Shown: in pieces, positions 60,671-64,000 of the stretch
Layout: each line of letters opens with the position of its first letter
Numbering within the stretch: the stretch's first letter is position 1
DNA from: Streptomyces flavofungini
GTDB taxonomy: Bacteria; Actinomycetota; Actinomycetes; Streptomycetales; Streptomycetaceae
Length of the DNA: 64,000 bases
Assembly (NCBI RefSeq): GCF_014650815.1
Contig: NZ_BMVR01000003.1
Coordinates: forward strand, 62,001-126,000
Reading direction: 5' to 3'
Program-made: the position numbers and the translations under genes
The notes under the pieces: generated by a model
Seen by the model: the letters and a program-made list of their open reading frames with translations, nothing else
The model's database searches: none
Told to the model about the DNA's origin: nothing

Positions 60671-61150
60671 TCAGGCCTGCTGGCGCGCGGTGGCGCGGCG
60701 GCGCAGGACCAGCGTGCTCGCGCCCGCGAGCAGCGCGATGCCCGCCGCCGAACCGATCAGGGTGGCCGTGCCGTCGCTGCCGGACTCCGGCCGCTCGCCC
60801 GCCGCGACCCCGCCCTCGGGCGCCTGCGCGGCCCGCTTCCGCGCCTCGTCGCCGACGACCTTCGGCTTGGGGGCCGCCTCGGGCGCGGCGGGCTTGTCAC
60901 CGGCGGCGACGCCGCCACGCGGCGGCGTCACCGACGGGGCCTTCTGCTTGGCGTCCCTGGCGGCCTCCTCGGCGGCCCGCTTCTTCTCCACCACGTCGGG
61001 CTTGCTGGCGGTCGGCTTCGGCTTGGGGGGCGCGTCGCTCGCGAAGGCCGTGGCAGCCGGAGCGGCGAGCACCCCGCCCGCCACGACACTGGCGACTACG
61101 GTGGCACGCAGGGACGTGCTGCGCTGGGGACGACGGGCACGGTGGGACAT
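60671..61150 (-). CDS. Secreted C-terminally anchored protein, likely sortase partner
   Basis: A 159-residue protein. The signal peptide is residues 1-38 (A-T-A-F-A-S-D). A Lys/Pro/Ala-rich stalk carries repeats of G-G-V-A-A-G (R-G-G-V-A-A-G-D-K-P and E-G-G-V-A-A-G-E-R-P). A C-terminal membrane segment (L-I-G-S-A-A-G-I-A-L-L-A-G-A-S-T-L-V-L) ends in R-R-R. This is the layout of sortase substrates, but no LPxTG or LAxTG is visible before the membrane segment. The R-G-G-V-A-A-G repeats recur, as I recall, in other Streptomyces proteins encoded beside class F sortases. ATG start with GGAG-like site. Confidence 0.82.
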   Translation of the reverse strand: MSHRARRPQRSTSLRATVVASVVAGGVLAAPAATAFASDAPPKPKPTASKPDVVEKKRAAEEAARDAKQKAPSVTPPRGGVAAGDKPAAPEAAPKPKVVGDEARKRAAQAPEGGVAAGERPESGSDGTATLIGSAAGIALLAGASTLVLRRRATARQQA

Positions 61151-61180
61151 AGGGGCTCCATTCCAGCTCTGACTCGGGAG

Positions 61181-61213
61181 GGCCCGGCGCCGTCGGTCAG
61201 GCGGCGCCGGGCC
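61181..61213 (-). promoter_or_regulatory. Leader hairpin of the surface-protein gene
   Basis: GGCCCGGCGCCG (61181-61192) pairs perfectly with CGGCGCCGGGCC (61202-61213), 12 bp around a 9-nt loop, about 30 bp upstream of the ATG at 61150. Confidence 0.6.
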
Positions 61214-61240
61214 TGTCGCACAGGCTGGCGTGAAGTTATG

Positions 61241-61259
61241 AGGAACCTGTCAGGTTCCT
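61241..61259. promoter_or_regulatory. 19-nt palindrome in a divergent promoter region
   Basis: AGGAACCTG-T-CAGGTTCCT: 9-bp arms around one central base, midway between the surface-protein/sortase genes and the PEP-mutase-family gene. Likely an operator; the regulator is not apparent nearby. Confidence 0.6.
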
Positions 61260-61348
61260 GTTGGGGTCCGATCAGGGCGGGGGCGGGGGCGGAGGGGTAG
61301 GGACCGGGTCCGGGCGGCGCCGGTCGGGGCTTCTGGCACAGTGCGCCC

Positions 61349-62188
61349 ATGACCGAGCCCAGAACCGAACGGACGCCCGACCGGAGCGACCGATTCGAGG
61401 CCTTCCGCGCCCTGCACCGCACCGGTGACCCGCTGCTCCTGCCCAACGCCTGGGACCACGCGTCCGCCGCCGCGCTCGCCCGCGCCGGATTCCCCGCCAT
61501 CGGCACGACGAGCCTCGGCGTCGCCGCCGCCGCGGGCAAGCCGGACGCCACCGGCGCCGCGCGGGCGGAGACGCTGAGCCTCGCCCTCGGCCTCGCCCGC
61601 CTGCCCGCGCTCATCACCGTCGACATCGAGGGCGGCTTCAGCGAACGGCCCGCCGACGTCGCCGAGCTGGCCCGCGAACTCGCCGCCGCGGGCGTGGTCG
61701 GCGTGAACCTCGAAGACGGCAGGCCGGACGGCACTCTCACCGCCGTCGGCCCGCAGTGCGAGCTGATCCGCGCCGTGAAGGAGGCCGTTCCCGCGCTGTT
61801 CCTCAACGCGCGCACGGACGCGTACTGGCTGAACGCCGGAGGGGAGAAGGAGGCCCGCGAGCGCGCCGCCGCGTACCAACTCGCCGGTGCGGACGGCGTG
61901 TTCGTGCCCGGGGTGCAGGACGAGGCCGCGATCGCCGGACTCGTCGCCGCCCTCGACGTACCCCTGAACATCCTCTACGCGCCCGGCGGCCGCACGCCCG
62001 AGCGCCTCGCCGCTCTCGGCGTGCGCCGCGTCAGCAGCGGGTCGCTGCTGTTCCGGGCGGCGGTGCGGCACGCCGTCGAGGTGGCGCAGGCGTTCACCCG
62101 CGGCGCTGTGGGACCGGAGGGGCTGCCGACGTACGCTGAGGCGCAGGAGCTCGCGGCGGACTTCGGTGACGACCGCGAAGTTCCTTAG
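61349..62188 (+). CDS. Isocitrate lyase/PEP phosphonomutase superfamily protein
   Basis: A 279-residue TIM-barrel enzyme. L-L-P-N-A-W-D-H-A-S-A opens the barrel, and I-G-T-T-S-L-G-V is the conserved second strand. V-D-I-E-G-G-F carries the metal-binding Asp/Glu, then V-N-L-E-D-G-R-P-D-G, and N-A-R-T-D-A-Y. The isocitrate-lyase Cys loop (K-K-C-G-H) is absent, so oxaloacetate hydrolase, methylisocitrate-like or carboxyvinyl-phosphonate chemistry are alternatives. ATG start. It is followed 45 bp later by an MFS gene, possibly one operon. The substrate is unknown. Confidence 0.9.
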   Translation: MTEPRTERTPDRSDRFEAFRALHRTGDPLLLPNAWDHASAAALARAGFPAIGTTSLGVAAAAGKPDATGAARAETLSLALGLARLPALITVDIEGGFSERPADVAELARELAAAGVVGVNLEDGRPDGTLTAVGPQCELIRAVKEAVPALFLNARTDAYWLNAGGEKEARERAAAYQLAGADGVFVPGVQDEAAIAGLVAALDVPLNILYAPGGRTPERLAALGVRRVSSGSLLFRAAVRHAVEVAQAFTRGAVGPEGLPTYAEAQELAADFGDDREVP

Positions 62189-62233
62189 GGGGCAAGGCGG
62201 TTCGGTAGGCAGTCACGGGGACGGGGGACAGGC

Positions 62234-63577
62234 ATGGCCCGGCGCGACACGTCGCGGCGTACGCGGACGGCGGCGGGTGCCGCACCGGGGGAGTCGCTGT
62301 GGGCCGACCCCAACTACCGGCTGTTCCTGGCCCTTCAGGGTCTCTCCGCACTCGGTGACTCCTTCTCGCACGTGGCGATCCCGCTGCTCGTCCTGCACGA
62401 GACCGGCTCCCTCGCGCAGATGGGTCTCGTCACGGGCCTGACCGGCGTCGCCACGATCGTCTCGGGCCTGTTCGCCGGGGTCGTCGCCGACCGCGTGGAC
62501 CGGCGCCGCCTGATCGTCGTCACCGACGTCGCGCGGTGCCTCCTCTTCGGACTCATCCCGCTGGTGTGGCTGTTCGCGACGCCGATCTGGCTCGTGTACG
62601 CGGTCGTGCCCGTCGCCGGTGTCTTCGCGATGCTCTTCCAGGTGACGTACGTGACCGTGGTGCCCGGCATCGTCGGGCCCGGGCAGATCCTCAAGGCCAA
62701 CAGCCATCTGTACGGCACGTATGCCGTCGCGGGCGCGGGCGGGCCGATGCTCGCGGGCCTGATCGCTGCCGCCTTCGGGCCCGCGGCGGCCATCGGCATC
62801 GACGCGGCGACCTTCGCGGTGTCGGCGGTGGGCATCCTCTTCGTGCGGATCCGGCCCACCGCACCGCCTCCGGACACGGAGCCCGCACAGAACGAAGACG
62901 CGGCAGCCGCGGCAGTCGCGTCGGCCCCGGCGGAAGCCGAACAGGGCGGTGTGCTCCAGGAGTTCCTCGCCGGAGCGAGGTTCCTGTGGCAGCACCCCGT
63001 GCTGCGGCCCCTGACCGTCCTGCTCACGCTGCTCATCTTCCTCACCGCCGGCATGACCGACGTCATCGTCTACCGAGTGAAGGAGGACCTCGGCCACGGG
63101 GACGGCACCGTCGGCTATGTCCTGACCGCCGGGACGCTCGGCACGCTCGCCGCGACGTTCGTGGTCGCCCGGCTGCGCGGACGGCTCGGCTTCGGGGCGA
63201 GCTGGATCGGCGCGCACGCGCTCGGCGGGGTCGCCGTGGCCTGCCTCGGCCTGTCGGGCAGCGTGCCGGTGGTGGCGTTCATCGCGGCGGGCATGCTCTT
63301 CTGCACCGGCGTCGGCGGCATCAACTCCATGTCGCTGCGCCAGGAGGTGACGCCCGGCCATCTCCTGGGGCGCGTCACCTCGGCGTTCTGGACGATCCAC
63401 AACGCCCTCGGCCCGATCGGCGCCGCCGTCGTGACCCTGGCCGCCGGAGTGTGGGGCGTGCGGACGGTGTGTCTGGTGGTCGGCCTGTGCGCGGCGGGCA
63501 TCGCGCTGAGCGGGACGCTGACGGGGATCGGGCGGGCGCGGGCCGGACGGGCGGAGGGCGAACGGGCCGCGCCCTGA
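62234..63577 (+). CDS. MFS transporter (MFS_3, macrolide-efflux type)
   Basis: A 447-residue protein with about twelve membrane segments. F-L-A-L-Q-G-L-S-A-L-G-D-S-F-S-H-V-A-I-P opens segment 1. The loop 2-3 motif V-A-D-R-V-D-R-R-R-L-I-V-V follows. A soluble central loop (about residues 205-250) is rich in Ala/Glu. The second half begins F-L-W-Q-H-P-V-L-R-P-L, typical of the enterobactin exporter/macrolide efflux subgroup. GGGGGACAGG precedes the ATG. The substrate is unknown. Confidence 0.93.
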   Translation: MARRDTSRRTRTAAGAAPGESLWADPNYRLFLALQGLSALGDSFSHVAIPLLVLHETGSLAQMGLVTGLTGVATIVSGLFAGVVADRVDRRRLIVVTDVARCLLFGLIPLVWLFATPIWLVYAVVPVAGVFAMLFQVTYVTVVPGIVGPGQILKANSHLYGTYAVAGAGGPMLAGLIAAAFGPAAAIGIDAATFAVSAVGILFVRIRPTAPPPDTEPAQNEDAAAAAVASAPAEAEQGGVLQEFLAGARFLWQHPVLRPLTVLLTLLIFLTAGMTDVIVYRVKEDLGHGDGTVGYVLTAGTLGTLAATFVVARLRGRLGFGASWIGAHALGGVAVACLGLSGSVPVVAFIAAGMLFCTGVGGINSMSLRQEVTPGHLLGRVTSAFWTIHNALGPIGAAVVTLAAGVWGVRTVCLVVGLCAAGIALSGTLTGIGRARAGRAEGERAAP

Positions 63578-63650
63578 GCCGCCCGCGCCCACCGCCCGCC
63601 GCGACGGCGCCGCCTGTGACCGTTCGCTGACCGGCGCCGCCGTGCCCCGC

Positions 63651-64000
63651 TCAGCGCGGCGGACCCGCGCCCGCTCCCGGCCCTCCGTCGGCGGGCTCCC
63701 CGGCACCGCTGCCGGCACTCCCGCCCGTACCCCCGCCGTTCCGCTTCTCGTCGCCGTGCCCCGGCCACCACGCGGCATGGCCGATGAGGGCCGTCAGCGC
63801 GGGCGTGAACACCATCGCCATGACGAACGCGGCGATGAGGATGCCGAAGGAGAGGGAGAAACCCATCTGGGACAGGGTGGAGTTGCCCGCGAGCATCAGC
63901 GTCGCGAACGTCCCCGCGAGGATCACGCCCGCCGAGCCGATCGTCGGCCCCGAGTGGCGCACCGCGGTGCCCGCCGCGTCGTGCGGGTCGCGGCCCTCGC
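63651..64000 (-). CDS. MMPL/RND-family transporter (partial, N-terminus outside window)
   Basis: About 116 C-terminal codons of a minus-strand gene entering from the right edge. The frame reads E-G-R-D-P-H-D-A-A-G-T-A, then I-G-S-A-G-V-I-L-A-G-T-F-A-T-L-M, and M-G-F-S-L-S-F-G-I-L-I-A-A-F-V-M-A-M-V-F-T-P-A-L. These are the last membrane helices of MmpL-like proteins, and the R-D-P-x-x-A-A loop is diagnostic. A Gly-rich C-terminal tail of about 45 residues follows. These transporters export lipids or metabolites with proton motive force. The GTG at 63962 is internal, not a start. Confidence 0.92.
   Translation of the reverse strand, partial: EGRDPHDAAGTAVRHSGPTIGSAGVILAGTFATLMLAGNSTLSQMGFSLSFGILIAAFVMAMVFTPALTALIGHAAWWPGHGDEKRNGGGTGGSAGSGAGEPADGGPGAGAGPPR

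Noticed and set aside
1..64000. CRISPR arrays, prophage, integrative element or transposon
   Set aside because: No regularly spaced repeats with unique spacers, no integrase, transposase, phage structural gene or tRNA-linked attachment site seen. The tandem repeats found have no spacers.

Overview
The window is chromosomal DNA of a Streptomyces or very close relative. It is very GC-rich throughout, with strong third-position GC bias and frequent GTG/TTG starts. Families typical of Streptomyces are present: XRE-DUF397-ATPase triads, DUF5994, DUF6328, a class F sortase, an SSI-type protease inhibitor, a Tap-type aminopeptidase and an ECF42/DGPF pair. From memory, the order biotin - urease - Tap - PfkA - MurT/GatD matches the S. 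coelicolor chromosome; I could not check this. I see no rRNA or tRNA gene, CRISPR array, prophage or transposase.

Left part (1-24 kb): a MacB/FtsX-type exporter (permease cut by the window start); a small RHH antitoxin with a degenerate Fic/Doc-like partner; a VOC protein; a methyltransferase; biotin synthesis (bioBAD divergent from bioF); an XRE/DUF397/anti-sigma-like ATPase module; a LysR/LysE pair; a secreted NlpC/P60 hydrolase behind a c-di-AMP (ydaO-type) riboswitch; a ClpP paralogue with Gln at the catalytic His position, divergent from an orphan YefM antitoxin; a TetR/ABC-2-like membrane protein pair; and a complete urease set ureABC-F-G-D, with a dispersed intergenic repeat between ureF and ureG.

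Middle (24-35 kb): a same-strand lipid desaturase island holding a ferredoxin reductase/2Fe-2S fusion, a DesA3-like fatty acid desaturase, a second delta-9-type acyl desaturase, three tandem DUF5994 paralogues and two small proteins. Three of these genes share a conserved leader of about 100 nt, the most interesting unexplained signal here. Then come Tap aminopeptidase, a YbaK-type deacylase, a PlsC-type acyltransferase, an SSI-family protease inhibitor and an unlisted 52-residue membrane protein.

Right part (35-64 kb): a CtaG-like copper/oxidase assembly protein, 6-phosphofructokinase, the MurT-GatD peptidoglycan amidation pair, peptide deformylase, a TetR/acyl-CoA dehydrogenase pair, a secreted isoaspartyl peptidase/asparaginase, MarR/isochorismatase, GNAT, a TRIC-type channel coupled to a His-rich small membrane protein, a type III polyketide synthase behind an MmyB-type regulator, a Gfo/Idh/MocA oxidoreductase, two TetR genes flanking an EamA exporter, asparagine synthase, LysR, an ECF42 sigma factor with its DGPF partner and a recognisable ECF42 promoter, a PGRP-type amidase, a class F sortase with a likely surface-protein partner, a PEP-mutase/isocitrate-lyase family enzyme, an MFS exporter and the end of an MMPL transporter. 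Candidate operators are visible in many divergent regions and are listed as separate features.
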